This document shows, one piece after another, positions 16,947 to 25,460 of a stretch of DNA of 64,000 nucleotides (within the stretch, counting starts at the first letter, position 1; each line of letters starts with the position of its first letter). The notes under the pieces were generated by a model. That model was not told the DNA's origin. It did no database searches and was given only the letters and a program-made list of their open reading frames with translations. The position numbers were made by a program, and so were the translations under genes. Origin of the DNA: Nocardioides sp. Root1257 (GTDB lineage Bacteria > Actinomycetota > Actinomycetes > Propionibacteriales > Nocardioidaceae); contig NZ_LMDV01000008.1 of the NCBI RefSeq assembly GCF_001425175.1, positions 1,187 through 65,186 of the forward strand, given 5' to 3'.

Positions 16947-18250
16947 CCGACGTCGTCGTCGTCGGCGCCGGCCTCGCCGGGCTCGCCGCGGCCCGCGACC
17001 TGGAGGCCGGGGGTGCGCAGGTCACCGTCCTGGAGGCGCGGGCCCGGGTCGGCGGCCGGGTCGAGCAGGTCGAGCTGCCCGACGGCCGGCGCGTCCAGCT
17101 CGGTGGCGAGGTCGTCGGCAACGCCCACACCAGCTATCTCGGACTGGTCGCGGAGCTCGGCCTGACCCTCACCGCGTCGTACGTCGCGGAGCCCGGCGAG
17201 ATCACCCGGCAGGTCCCCGGGTCGGTGGACGTCGGCGACTGGCCGTCCTGGTGCACCGACGCCGACCGGGCGTCGTACGACGAGGTCGAGCAGGCGCTCG
17301 CAAAGGTGCTCGCCTCGATCGACCCGGACGACCCGTGGTCGTGCCCCGACCTCGAGCGGCTCGACCGGCTCAGCGTCGGTGACTGGCTGCGGGAGGTGGG
17401 TGCGACGCCCGGGGTGCTGCGGCTGTGGGACCTCGTCCACCTCAGCCTGTCCGACGGCTCGATCGAGCGACAGAGCCTCTTCGCCTACGCCCGCAAGACC
17501 GTGGTCGGCGGCACGACCGGCAGCTACGACGTCGAGCAGTGGGAGAACCTCCGCGTGGCCGAGGGCTCGGCCACCGTCGCGCTGACGATGGCCGAGGCAC
17601 TGCGCGACGTGCGCCTGTCGACCCCCGTGCGCCGGATCCGCATCGACCCGGCCGGCAGCGTCGTCACGACGCACACCGGCGAGGAGCTGCGGGCGGACGC
17701 CGTGGTCATCGCGGTGCCTGCGGGTCCGGCCCGGGACATCGACATCTCCGGCGTCAGCGACGCGCGGCTGACGTCGTTGCGGCGGCAACGGCACGCCTGG
17801 GCGGCCAAGTTCGTCGCGGCGTACGACGAGCCCTTCTGGCGCGCTCGCGGCCAGAACGCGCTCGCCGAGAGCGAGGGAACGCTCGGCTCGACCTGGCCGC
17901 AGCAGCACGGCGTCCTCTCGGCGCTGGTGCCACCCGAGCGGTACGCCGCGTTCGCGGCCACGGACCCGGAGACCCGGACCCGCGAGGCGCTCGACCAGGT
18001 CGCCGAGCTCTACGGCCCGCAGGCGACGACCCCGCTGCAGACCTGGACCCGGCTGTGGGGCACCGACCCCTGGACCCAGGGCTACGTCACGAACTGGCGT
18101 CCCGGCGACGTGTTGGCGGTCGGGCCGCTGCACGGCACCCACGAGCCGCCGTTCTACGTGTGCGGCTCCGACCAGTGGGTCGCCGGCTACATGGAGGGCG
18201 CGGTCCGCACCGGCCGGGGTGCGGCGGCGGCCGCACTCGCAGGGAAGTAG
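16943..18250 (+). CDS. FAD-dependent amine oxidase (flavin monoamine oxidase family)
   Basis: A 435-residue flavoprotein. The N-terminal dinucleotide-binding motif is VVVVGAGLAGLAAARDLEAG, followed by EARARVGGRV, and the C-terminal FAD-contact segment is WVAGYMEGAVRTGRGAA. Layout and length match bacterial monoamine/putrescine oxidases, which turn a primary or secondary amine into an aldehyde. The cysteine used for covalent FAD attachment in mammalian MAO is not evident in the C-terminal part. Its role between a Pot-type importer and carnitine genes is unclear. It may feed an amine precursor into the pathway or trim an N-methylated product. GTG start, GTGA overlap with the ATPase. Confidence 0.8.
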   Translation: MTDVVVVGAGLAGLAAARDLEAGGAQVTVLEARARVGGRVEQVELPDGRRVQLGGEVVGNAHTSYLGLVAELGLTLTASYVAEPGEITRQVPGSVDVGDWPSWCTDADRASYDEVEQALAKVLASIDPDDPWSCPDLERLDRLSVGDWLREVGATPGVLRLWDLVHLSLSDGSIERQSLFAYARKTVVGGTTGSYDVEQWENLRVAEGSATVALTMAEALRDVRLSTPVRRIRIDPAGSVVTTHTGEELRADAVVIAVPAGPARDIDISGVSDARLTSLRRQRHAWAAKFVAAYDEPFWRARGQNALAESEGTLGSTWPQQHGVLSALVPPERYAAFAATDPETRTREALDQVAELYGPQATTPLQTWTRLWGTDPWTQGYVTNWRPGDVLAVGPLHGTHEPPFYVCGSDQWVAGYMEGAVRTGRGAAAAALAGK

Positions 18251-18262
18251 AGGGACGACGAC

Positions 18263-19417
18263 ATGGACTTCGGCCTGACCGACGAGCAGCGCAGCATCGT
18301 CGAGGTGACGCGCGCCTTCGTGGAGCGCGAGCTCTACCCCCACGAGGAGGAGGTCGAGCGCACCGGGGTGCTGCGCCCCGAGCTCGCGGCCCAGATCCGC
18401 GCGAAGGCGCTGGCGGCGGGGCTGTACGCCGCCAACATGCCCGAGGAGGTCGGCGGTGCCGGGCTCGACACGGTCACCTGGGTCCTCTACGAGAAGGAGC
18501 TCGGCAGGGCGAGCTATGCCCTGCACTACACCGGCGTCGTCCGCCCGTCGAACATCCTGCTCGCCGGCACCGAGGCGCAGCGCGAGCGCTACCTCTACCC
18601 GTGCGTGCGCGGCGAGAAGATCGACTGCCTGGCGATGACCGAGCCCGGCGCCGGGTCCGACATGCGCGGGATGCGCACCAAGGCGGTCCGTCAGGGCGAC
18701 GACTGGGTCATCCGCGGGACCAAGCACTTCATCAGCCACGCCGACGAGGCCGACTTCGTGATCCTGGTAGCCGTCACCGGGGCCGACCACGCGGGGCGGC
18801 CGACGATGTCGACGTTCCTGGTCGACCTCGACACCCCCGGCCTGCACGTGCATCCCGGCTACCGGAACGTCTCGCACCGCGGCTACACCAACTCGATCCT
18901 CGAGTTCGACGACGTCCGGGTCGGTGCCGACGCGCTGCTGGGCGAGGAGGGCAAGGGCTTCGAGCTGGCGGGCACCTGGCTCGGCTCGACCCGGCTCCAG
19001 GTCGCCGCCTCCTGCCTCGGCCGCGCCGAGCGGGCGCTCGAGCTGTCGGTCCGGCAGGCAGCGACACGTGAGCAGTTCGGGCAGCCGATCGGGCGCTTCC
19101 AGGGCGTCGGCTTCAAGCTCGCCGACATGGCGACCGAGCTGCGTGCCGCCGAGCTGATGACGCTGCACGCCGCCTGGAAGCACGACCAGGGCACCGTCAA
19201 CGACGCCGACATCGCCATGGCCAAGCTCAAGGCCACCGAGATGCTCGCGATGGTCTCCGACGAGGCGATCCAGATCCACGGCGGCATGGGGCTCATGGAC
19301 GAGCTGCCCCTGGAGCGGATCTGGCGCGACGCGCGGATCGAGCGGATCTGGGACGGCACGTCGGAGATCCAGCGCCACATCATCGGCCGGTCGCTGCTGC
19401 GGCCGTGGGGAGCCTGA
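18263..19417 (+). CDS. Acyl-CoA dehydrogenase (proposed gamma-butyrobetainyl-CoA dehydrogenase)
   Basis: A 384-residue acyl-CoA dehydrogenase with the standard N-helical, beta (CLAMTEPGAGSDMRGM) and C-helical domains. The last carries FAD-contact motifs such as REQFGQPIGRFQ and QIHGGMGLMDE. The position of the usual catalytic Glu near the C-terminus is Asp364 (IWDGTSEIQR), seen also in the ACAD10/11 branches. Placed next to a CaiD-like hydratase, it would do the CaiA-type step, in the oxidative direction: gamma-butyrobetainyl-CoA to crotonobetainyl-CoA. Electrons would go to an ETF encoded elsewhere. Similarity to E. coli CaiA is only general, so the substrate is inferred from context. Confidence 0.8.
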   Translation: MDFGLTDEQRSIVEVTRAFVERELYPHEEEVERTGVLRPELAAQIRAKALAAGLYAANMPEEVGGAGLDTVTWVLYEKELGRASYALHYTGVVRPSNILLAGTEAQRERYLYPCVRGEKIDCLAMTEPGAGSDMRGMRTKAVRQGDDWVIRGTKHFISHADEADFVILVAVTGADHAGRPTMSTFLVDLDTPGLHVHPGYRNVSHRGYTNSILEFDDVRVGADALLGEEGKGFELAGTWLGSTRLQVAASCLGRAERALELSVRQAATREQFGQPIGRFQGVGFKLADMATELRAAELMTLHAAWKHDQGTVNDADIAMAKLKATEMLAMVSDEAIQIHGGMGLMDELPLERIWRDARIERIWDGTSEIQRHIIGRSLLRPWGA

Positions 19418-19418
19418 C

Positions 19419-20219
19419 ATGAGCGACACCCAGCAGAGCAGCAGCGTGACGACCCGGGTCGAGGACGGCGTCCTCGAGGTCACCCTGGACCGGCCGCCGG
19501 CCAACGCCATCGACCTGCCCACCAGCCGCGTGATGGGCGAGGTCTTCGCCGCCTTCCGGGACGACGCCGACCTGCGGGTGGCGATCGTGCGCACCGAGGG
19601 TGACAAGTTCTTCTGCGCCGGCTGGGACCTCAAGGCCGCGGCCGAGGGCGCCGCCGTTCAGGGCGAGTACGGCGTCGGCGGGTTCGGCGGGCTCCAGGAG
19701 CTGCCCGACCTCAACAAACCGGTGATCGCCGCCGTCCACGGCATGGCGGTCGGCGGTGGCTGGGAGCTGGCGCTGTCGTGCGACCTGGTCTACGCCTCCG
19801 AGGCCACCCGGTTCGGACTGCCGGAGATCAACGCCGGCACCCTGGCCGACGCCGCGACCATCAAGCTCCCGAAGCGGATGCCCTACCACGTCGCGATGGA
19901 GCTCCTCCTGACCGGACGCTGGATGCCGGCGAGCGAGGCCGCCCGGTGGGGCGTCGTCAACGAGGTGCTGGCCGACGAGGCCGCCGTACGCGCGCGAGCC
20001 TGGGAGACCGCGCGGCTGCTGGCCGCGGGGCCGCCGCTCGTCTTCGCCGCGATCAAGGAGACGGCCCGGGCCGCCGAGTCGCTGCGGTTCCAGGAGGCGA
20101 TGGACCTCGTGACGTCGAGCGGCCTCCCGACCGTGGCGACGCTCTACGACTCCGAGGACGGCGTCGAGGGCTTCCGTGCCTTCGCCGAGAAACGACCGCC
20201 GGTCTGGAAGGGCCGCTGA
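19419..20219 (+). CDS. caiD: Crotonobetainyl-CoA hydratase (CaiD-like)
   Basis: A 266-residue enoyl-CoA hydratase. Long stretches match E. coli CaiD as remembered: [54 protein letters not shown], and the C-terminus [13 protein letters not shown]. The oxyanion-hole segments [10 protein letters not shown] and [13 protein letters not shown] are present, and a catalytic Glu lies in GLPEINAG. CaiD interconverts crotonobetainyl-CoA and carnitinyl-CoA, so this gene gives the strongest single pointer to the pathway. It starts 1 nt after the dehydrogenase stop. Confidence 0.85.
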   Translation: MSDTQQSSSVTTRVEDGVLEVTLDRPPANAIDLPTSRVMGEVFAAFRDDADLRVAIVRTEGDKFFCAGWDLKAAAEGAAVQGEYGVGGFGGLQELPDLNKPVIAAVHGMAVGGGWELALSCDLVYASEATRFGLPEINAGTLADAATIKLPKRMPYHVAMELLLTGRWMPASEAARWGVVNEVLADEAAVRARAWETARLLAAGPPLVFAAIKETARAAESLRFQEAMDLVTSSGLPTVATLYDSEDGVEGFRAFAEKRPPVWKGR

Positions 20220-20232
20220 TGAAGGAGACACC

Positions 20233-21117
20233 GTGAACCGCAACGTCATGATCACCTGCGCGCTCACCGGCGCCGGCGACACCGTCGGCCGCTCCGAGCA
20301 CGTGCCGGTGACCCCGGAGCAGATCGCCGAGTCGGGGATCGCCGCCGCCCGCGCCGGCGCCACGATCGTCCACGTGCACGTCCGCGATCCCGAGACCGGC
20401 GTGGGCTCGCGCGAGGTCGCCCTCTACCGCGAGGTGGTGGAGCGGATCCGTGCCTCGGACGTGGACGTCATCATCAACACCACCGCAGGCATGGGCGGCG
20501 ACCTGGTGCTCGACCCGCACGACCCGACGACCTTCCTCGCGGGCACCGACCTGGTCAGTGGCGTCGACCGACTCCCCCACGTCGAGGAGCTCCTCCCCGA
20601 CATCTGCACGCTCGACTGCGGCAGCCTCAACTTCGGGGAGGGCAGCCTGGTCTACGTGTCGACGCCCGACATGCTGCGCGAGGGAGCCAAGAAGATCCAG
20701 GAGCTCGGCGTGCGCTGCGAGATGGAGATCTTCGACACCGGGCACCTCTGGTTCGCCAAGACCCTGGTCGAGGAGGGCCTCATCGACGCGCCGGCGATGT
20801 ACCAGCTCTGCATGGGCATCCCGTACGGCGCCCCTGCCGACCCGCAGACCCTGATGGCGATGGTGGCGCAGCTGCCGGAGGACGCCGTGTGGGCGTCGTT
20901 CGCCCTCGGCCCGATGCAGATGCCGTGGGTGGCGCAGTCGGTCCTGCTCGGCGGTCACGTGCGCGTCGGCCTGGAGGACAACCTCTACCTGGCCAAGGGC
21001 GTGAAGGCGACGAACGCCCAGCTCGTCGAGAGGGCGCGGACGATCGTGGAGTCCATGGGCGCCCACGTGGCCACCCCGGACGAGGGGCGCGAGATCCTCG
21101 CGTTGGGCAAGCGATGA
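20233..21117 (+). CDS. cdhC: BKACE-family 3-dehydrocarnitine cleavage enzyme (CdhC-like)
   Basis: A 294-residue member of the beta-keto acid cleavage (BKACE, formerly DUF849) family. It has the zinc-binding [10 protein letters not shown] motif near residues 42-51, NTTAGMGG, and [14 protein letters not shown] enzymes condense a beta-keto acid with acetyl-CoA and split it to acetoacetate and a new acyl-CoA. With a carnitine-dehydrogenase-like gene immediately after it, 3-dehydrocarnitine is the logical substrate, giving betainyl-CoA. The GTG start at 20233 has GAAGGAGA 5 nt upstream. The gene overlaps the next by ATGA. Confidence 0.82.
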   Translation: MNRNVMITCALTGAGDTVGRSEHVPVTPEQIAESGIAAARAGATIVHVHVRDPETGVGSREVALYREVVERIRASDVDVIINTTAGMGGDLVLDPHDPTTFLAGTDLVSGVDRLPHVEELLPDICTLDCGSLNFGEGSLVYVSTPDMLREGAKKIQELGVRCEMEIFDTGHLWFAKTLVEEGLIDAPAMYQLCMGIPYGAPADPQTLMAMVAQLPEDAVWASFALGPMQMPWVAQSVLLGGHVRVGLEDNLYLAKGVKATNAQLVERARTIVESMGAHVATPDEGREILALGKR

Positions 21118-22055
21118 CCCGCGTCGCGCCGGACCAGGTCAGGACCGTCACCTGCATCGGCGCCGGAGTGATCGGTGGCGGGTGGGCGGCGTACTTCCTG
21201 GCCCGCGGGTACGACGTCGTCGCCTGGGACCCGGCCCCCGACGCCGAGGGCCGTCTGCGCCACGTCGTCGACGCGGCCTGGCCGGCCCTGACCGAGCTCG
21301 GCCTGGCGGACGGCGCGAGCCGCGACCGGCTCACCTACGAGCCCGACCTGGCGACGGCCCTGGCGGGCGCCGACTTCGTGCAGGAGAGTGCGCCCGAGGA
21401 CCTCGACCTCAAGATCAGGCTCCTCGCGGACATCGACGCGGTGACGCCCGAGGGCGTCGTCATCTCCTCGTCGACGTCGGGCTACGGCATGAGTGAGATG
21501 CAGGGCAGCTGCTCGCACCCTGAGCGCACCGTCGTCGGACATCCGTTCAACCCGCCGTACCTGATCCCGCTGGTCGAGGTCGTCGGCGGCGAGGCCACCG
21601 ACGCCGACGTCGTCGCGTGGACCGCCGCGTTCTACCGCGTGGCCGGGAAGTCGGTGATCGAGATGGACCGGGAGGTGCCCGGCTTCATCGCCAACCGGCT
21701 GCAGGAGGCGCTGTGGCGCGAGGCGCTGCACATGGTCGCCAACGGAGAGGCGACGGTCGAGCAGATCGACCAGTCGATCGTCGACGGCCCGGGCCTGCGC
21801 TGGGCGCTCCAGGGACCGATGCTGACCTTCCACCTGGCCGGCGGCCAGGGCGGCATGGCGCACATGCTCGACCACTTCGGACCGTCGCTGCTCTCTCCGT
21901 GGACCCGGCTGGAGGCGCCGGAGCTGACCACCGAGCTGCGCAACGAGGTGGTCGACGGCTGCGCGCGCGAGTCCGGCGACCGCACCATCGACGACCTCGT
22001 CGCCGAGCGGGACCGCGGTGTCGTCGCGATCCTGAGGATGCAGGGCGACAGGTGA
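21114..22055 (+). CDS. cdhA: L-carnitine 3-dehydrogenase (CdhA-like)
   Basis: A 313-residue member of the 3-hydroxyacyl-CoA dehydrogenase family. The NAD-binding motif is [20 protein letters not shown], near residues 13-32. The catalytic His lies in [18 protein letters not shown], and the C-terminal helical domain begins with [18 protein letters not shown]. Length (about 320) and these motifs match L-carnitine dehydrogenases. It would oxidise carnitine to 3-dehydrocarnitine with NAD+. Overlaps cdhC by ATGA and cdhB by GTGA, the same trio as in Pseudomonas carnitine catabolism. Confidence 0.82.
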   Translation: MTRVAPDQVRTVTCIGAGVIGGGWAAYFLARGYDVVAWDPAPDAEGRLRHVVDAAWPALTELGLADGASRDRLTYEPDLATALAGADFVQESAPEDLDLKIRLLADIDAVTPEGVVISSSTSGYGMSEMQGSCSHPERTVVGHPFNPPYLIPLVEVVGGEATDADVVAWTAAFYRVAGKSVIEMDREVPGFIANRLQEALWREALHMVANGEATVEQIDQSIVDGPGLRWALQGPMLTFHLAGGQGGMAHMLDHFGPSLLSPWTRLEAPELTTELRNEVVDGCARESGDRTIDDLVAERDRGVVAILRMQGDR

Positions 22056-22495
22056 CCGCGCTCTGGCGAGAGCCGGTCCTCCCGGAGTGGATCGACTACA
22101 ACGGCCATCTCTCCGAGGCCTACTACGTGCTCGTGTTCGGCCACGCCACCGATGCGGTGATGGATGCCGTGGGTCTGGGACCGGACTACCGGACGGCCCA
22201 CGACGCCTCGCTCTACACGCTGGAGGCGCACGTGCGCTACCTCGACGAGGTCTCGCTCGGCGACGACCTCGAGGTGCGCTCGTCGGTCATCGGCGCCACG
22301 GGCAAGCTGCTCTGGCTCTGGCACGAGATGTACGCCGGCGGGAGGCTGCGGGCCACCGAGGAGGTCCTCGGCGTGCACGTGGTCGGCCGGGCCTCGGCGC
22401 CCTTCCCCGACGACATCGCCGCCCGCGTCAGGGCCGCATGCGTCGAGCCGCCCGACGAGGCCGGCGGCCGGATCCGGCCGCTCCCGCAGGGCTGA
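22052..22495 (+). CDS. cdhB: Thioesterase, proposed betainyl-CoA thioesterase (CdhB-like)
   Basis: A 147-residue hot-dog-fold thioesterase of the 4-hydroxybenzoyl-CoA type. WIDYNGHLSEAYYVLVFGHA near residues 11-30 holds the catalytic Asp, and LEAHVRYLDEVSLGDDLEV is the following strand pair. In known carnitine degraders a thioesterase linked or fused to carnitine dehydrogenase releases glycine betaine from betainyl-CoA. The GTG start overlaps cdhA's stop. It is the last gene of the operon and converges with the propeller gene after 27 bp. Confidence 0.78.
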   Translation: MTALWREPVLPEWIDYNGHLSEAYYVLVFGHATDAVMDAVGLGPDYRTAHDASLYTLEAHVRYLDEVSLGDDLEVRSSVIGATGKLLWLWHEMYAGGRLRATEEVLGVHVVGRASAPFPDDIAARVRAACVEPPDEAGGRIRPLPQG

Positions 22496-22522
22496 GCAGC
22501 GCTCGCGTCGCGACCCGACCGT

Positions 22523-24151
22523 CTAGGAGCAGGACGTGGGTCGCGTGGTGCCCGGGCGCAGGCAGGACTGGACGATCTTGGGCTTCTTGCCCGCGCGGAC
22601 CGTCAGGGTGGTCGACCGGCCGATGGCCTTCGGCTTGGTCACCAGGACCACGACCTTGCTGCCCTGCCTCAGGCCGCGTGCCTTCCAGAGCTCGTTGCCG
22701 AAGGACCGGATCCCCTTCTTTACGCGCTTGACGACCTTCGTCTTGAACAGGCAGCCGCGACCCTGGCAGCGGATCGTGATCGTCTCGCCGCCACCCAGTC
22801 GTGACACGCTCACCTGGGTGATGACGGTCGTCGGTCCGCTCCGGTAGCGGAGCTTCGTGCGCGCGGCGAGCCGGGGGCTCCGCGACGCGAAGGTCGTGCC
22901 GGTGGTCGTGGTCGTGCCCTCGGCGTTCGTGGCGCGCACCCGCACGTGGTAGGTGGTGCCCGGCTTGAGGCCGGTCAGCCTGACGGCGACGTTCGTGGCG
23001 GCGGCGCTCGCGGGCACGACGTACGGGCCGGCGGTGCGTCCGTAGGCCGTCGTCGCGCCGTAGTCGAAGAACACCCGGGTCTCGTTGCCCCGGGGATCCA
23101 CGACCGAGGACGCGGTCGCCGCCGTGGTGGTCGGGGCCTTCACCGCCGCCGCGGAGGCGCGCGGTGCCGCGTCGACGAACCGGAGCAGGCTCGCGTTGCG
23201 CTGGTCGGTCACGTAGAGCTCGCCGTCGGGTCCGTCCACGACCGCGTGCGGCTCGGTCGCGGGCAGGGCCTCGAAGCTGCTGGAGACCCCGTCGGCCGAG
23301 ATGCGGACCAGGTTCGCGCTCGCCTGTCCCGCGACGTAGATCCTGCCGTCGCCGCTCGCGACGATGCCGTACGGGTTGGCCAGCGTGCCGCCGGTGAGCG
23401 GGATCTCCTGCGCCGACCCATTGTTCTGGCTGGCCGGGAAGCGGACCACCTTGCCGGTGTTCCACTCGGTCACCCACAGGTTCCCCGCGCCGTCTGCCGC
23501 GATCCCTTCCGGGCCCGAGCCGGTCGCGACCGTGATCGTGCTGTCGACGTTGAACGCGCCATCCAGGGAGAAGCGCCGGACCACGTCGCCCCCGAAGTCG
23601 GGCGCGAAGAGCTTGCCACTGGCGACGGCGAGGTCGTAGACCTCACCGCCGCCGGCGCTCACGTTCGTCACGCCGCCCAGGCCCGTGTCGGCCACCGAGC
23701 CGAGCTGGCTGCCGCCCCCGTTGCAGGTGCCGTCCGAGGGCAGGGAGTAGTACATGCGTCCGTCGCCACCGGACACCAGGGCCACCGGCCCGCACGTCGA
23801 GGGCCCCGTAGCGATGTCGTGGGCCGTCGGCGACGGCGCCGTCGCGTCGAACCAGGTCAGCTTGCGCGAGCCGGTGACGGCGACCCATACCCGCCCGCCC
23901 GGCCCGACAGCCACGGTCGACGGGGCGTCCCCGACCGCGAAGCGCTCCAGGAGTGCCCCGCTCGGCGACAGTCGAGCGACGGAGTCGTTGAACTCCTCGG
24001 CGACCCACAGGTTGCCGTCCGGCCCGAGAGCGATCCCGCTCCCTGCCGAGAGGAGCGGGAACGACGTCACCGATGCCCCCTGCGCGGGCGCGACGCCGGC
24101 GAGGAGCGGCACCACGAGGACGGTCACGACAAGGGCAGCCCACCGACGCAT
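22523..24151 (-). CDS. Secreted Vgb/NHL-type beta-propeller protein with fibronectin-like domain
   Basis: A 542-residue protein with a signal peptide (MRRWAALVVTVLVVPLLAGVAPAQGA). Residues about 30-330 contain repeated propeller blades of the form ALGPDGNLWVAEEFNDSVAR, also seen as GIAADGAGNLWVTEWNTGKV and VVDGPDGELYVTDQRNASLL. This is the pattern of virginiamycin-B-lyase-like and NHL propellers. A fibronectin-type segment follows (LTGLKPGTTYHVRVRATNAE). The C-terminal 130 residues are Arg/Lys-rich with CQGRGCLFKTK. Likely an extracellular binding protein; no catalytic residues of a lyase are evident. Confidence 0.8.
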   Translation of the reverse strand: MRRWAALVVTVLVVPLLAGVAPAQGASVTSFPLLSAGSGIALGPDGNLWVAEEFNDSVARLSPSGALLERFAVGDAPSTVAVGPGGRVWVAVTGSRKLTWFDATAPSPTAHDIATGPSTCGPVALVSGGDGRMYYSLPSDGTCNGGGSQLGSVADTGLGGVTNVSAGGGEVYDLAVASGKLFAPDFGGDVVRRFSLDGAFNVDSTITVATGSGPEGIAADGAGNLWVTEWNTGKVVRFPASQNNGSAQEIPLTGGTLANPYGIVASGDGRIYVAGQASANLVRISADGVSSSFEALPATEPHAVVDGPDGELYVTDQRNASLLRFVDAAPRASAAAVKAPTTTAATASSVVDPRGNETRVFFDYGATTAYGRTAGPYVVPASAAATNVAVRLTGLKPGTTYHVRVRATNAEGTTTTTGTTFASRSPRLAARTKLRYRSGPTTVITQVSVSRLGGGETITIRCQGRGCLFKTKVVKRVKKGIRSFGNELWKARGLRQGSKVVVLVTKPKAIGRSTTLTVRAGKKPKIVQSCLRPGTTRPTSCS

Positions 24152-24271
24152 GGAGCGACCGTACGCCGCGGAGGCCGACGGGGATGCGAAAACGCCGCGC
24201 ACGCGGATGACGGCTCCTATGCTGATCGGGACGGAGGGGCGCTCCCCGCGCCCACCACCTGTGGAGCCTCC

Positions 24272-25333
24272 ATGTCAGACCACAAGCTGCTCCATCAGTC
24301 GGTTCCGGGTGCCGAGGCGGTCGAGGCTGCGACCGCGTCGAGTACAGGCCCCGCCGCGCCGGTCCCGCTCCCGGTCGTACGGCGCACCGACGACGATGTC
24401 GAGCGCGCGGCCGCGCGTCTGCGTGCTGCCCGAGGCCGGGGCAACGCAGGCCCGGGCGAGCTGGACAACCTGGCCAACTACAAGCTCGCCCCGGACCAGC
24501 AGGTGCCGAAGGCCGACGGCAGCAAGCCCGACGAGTACGCGGGCACGCCCAGCGGCAAGTTCTCGCCCGAGTCCAGCGCGACCAAACGGGCCGGGGTGGC
24601 GGCGGTCAAGGAGGGCGAGGCTCCGGACAAGAAGGCGCTCCACCAGCCCGTCGCCGACCTGGGCGAGATCTATGCCCACTGCTCCATGCTCGAGGCCGAG
24701 TTCAAGTACCAGGTGGAGCAGGTCGCCGCGAAGTCCAAGGGGAAGACCCAGTTCCGGCCCGGCGGGAAGATGAAGTCGCTCGACCGGACGATGGAGAAGG
24801 TGACGGCCGACTACAAGGGCGACATGTCGCGCATCGTCGACCTGACCGGCGGCTCGATCTCGTTCGACGATCCCAAGGACCTCGTCAAGTGCTACGGCAC
24901 CATCGCCAAGAACCCGATGTTCCACCTGGTCCGGGTCAAGAACTCCCTCGTGAACGGCAAGGGCTACGGCGACATCAACCTGTCCATCGAGATGGGCGGC
25001 GCCGACATCGACATCTACGACGCTCGCGGGAAGGTCACCGGGAAGGAGCACTACGCCGGCTTCGTCATCGAGCTGCAGCTCCACCTGGCGCCGATCATCG
25101 GGGTCAAGGAGGCGGCCCACAAGCAGTACGAGAAGATGCGGACCCTCGACGCCGACAACAAGGTGGCGGGCAAGAAGGAGGACCGGTCCGACTGGAGCCC
25201 TGAGGACCGTACGGCGTACGAGGACCTGTTGAGCGAGATGGAAGGGCTCTACGGCAAGGCGTGGGAGACGCTCGGGAGCACCAAGGCGCTCAACCGGAAG
25301 CTCAAGGTGATCAAGCCCATGAGCCCGACGTAG
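24272..25333 (+). CDS. RelA/SpoT-like domain protein (alarmone-synthetase-type toxin candidate)
   Basis: A 353-residue soluble protein. The ATG at 24272 is chosen because it opens the conserved protein; the reading frame stays open further upstream. Residues 1-60 are Ala/Pro-rich, with PAAPVPL at 27-33, exactly as in the DUF4157 protein at 1797. Residues about 165-290 match the fold order of the RelA/SpoT synthetase domain: [20 protein letters not shown] (D184, D190), a Gly-Tyr strand GYGDINL (Y232), FVIELQLHL (E267, Q269), then [14 protein letters not shown]. Toxic members of this superfamily make pppApp or pyrophosphorylate tRNA. There is no hydrolase domain and no obvious antitoxin or immunity gene nearby. 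It may be secreted cargo. Confidence 0.72.
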   Translation: MSDHKLLHQSVPGAEAVEAATASSTGPAAPVPLPVVRRTDDDVERAAARLRAARGRGNAGPGELDNLANYKLAPDQQVPKADGSKPDEYAGTPSGKFSPESSATKRAGVAAVKEGEAPDKKALHQPVADLGEIYAHCSMLEAEFKYQVEQVAAKSKGKTQFRPGGKMKSLDRTMEKVTADYKGDMSRIVDLTGGSISFDDPKDLVKCYGTIAKNPMFHLVRVKNSLVNGKGYGDINLSIEMGGADIDIYDARGKVTGKEHYAGFVIELQLHLAPIIGVKEAAHKQYEKMRTLDADNKVAGKKEDRSDWSPEDRTAYEDLLSEMEGLYGKAWETLGSTKALNRKLKVIKPMSPT

Positions 25334-25460
25334 CGGCGGTCCACGAACCTCTCACCTCAGCGGGTCGGTGGCCGATCTACGACCATGGCGCCGCGTCTCG
25401 GAGGCGTCGTCCACCGACGACCCCACGACGCGATCGATCGCGCCCTTCGAGAGGCCAGCC

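Noticed and set aside
16784..19633. A 949-codon open frame on the minus strand across the carnitine operon
   Set aside because: It lies antisense to three well-identified genes, its translation is Arg/Gly/Pro/Leu-rich with no domain, and it follows from third-position GC bias.
22946..24271. N-terminal extension of the RelA/SpoT-like protein
   Set aside because: It runs antisense to the secreted propeller and is Arg/Gly-rich; the ATG at 24272 with nearby purines fits better.
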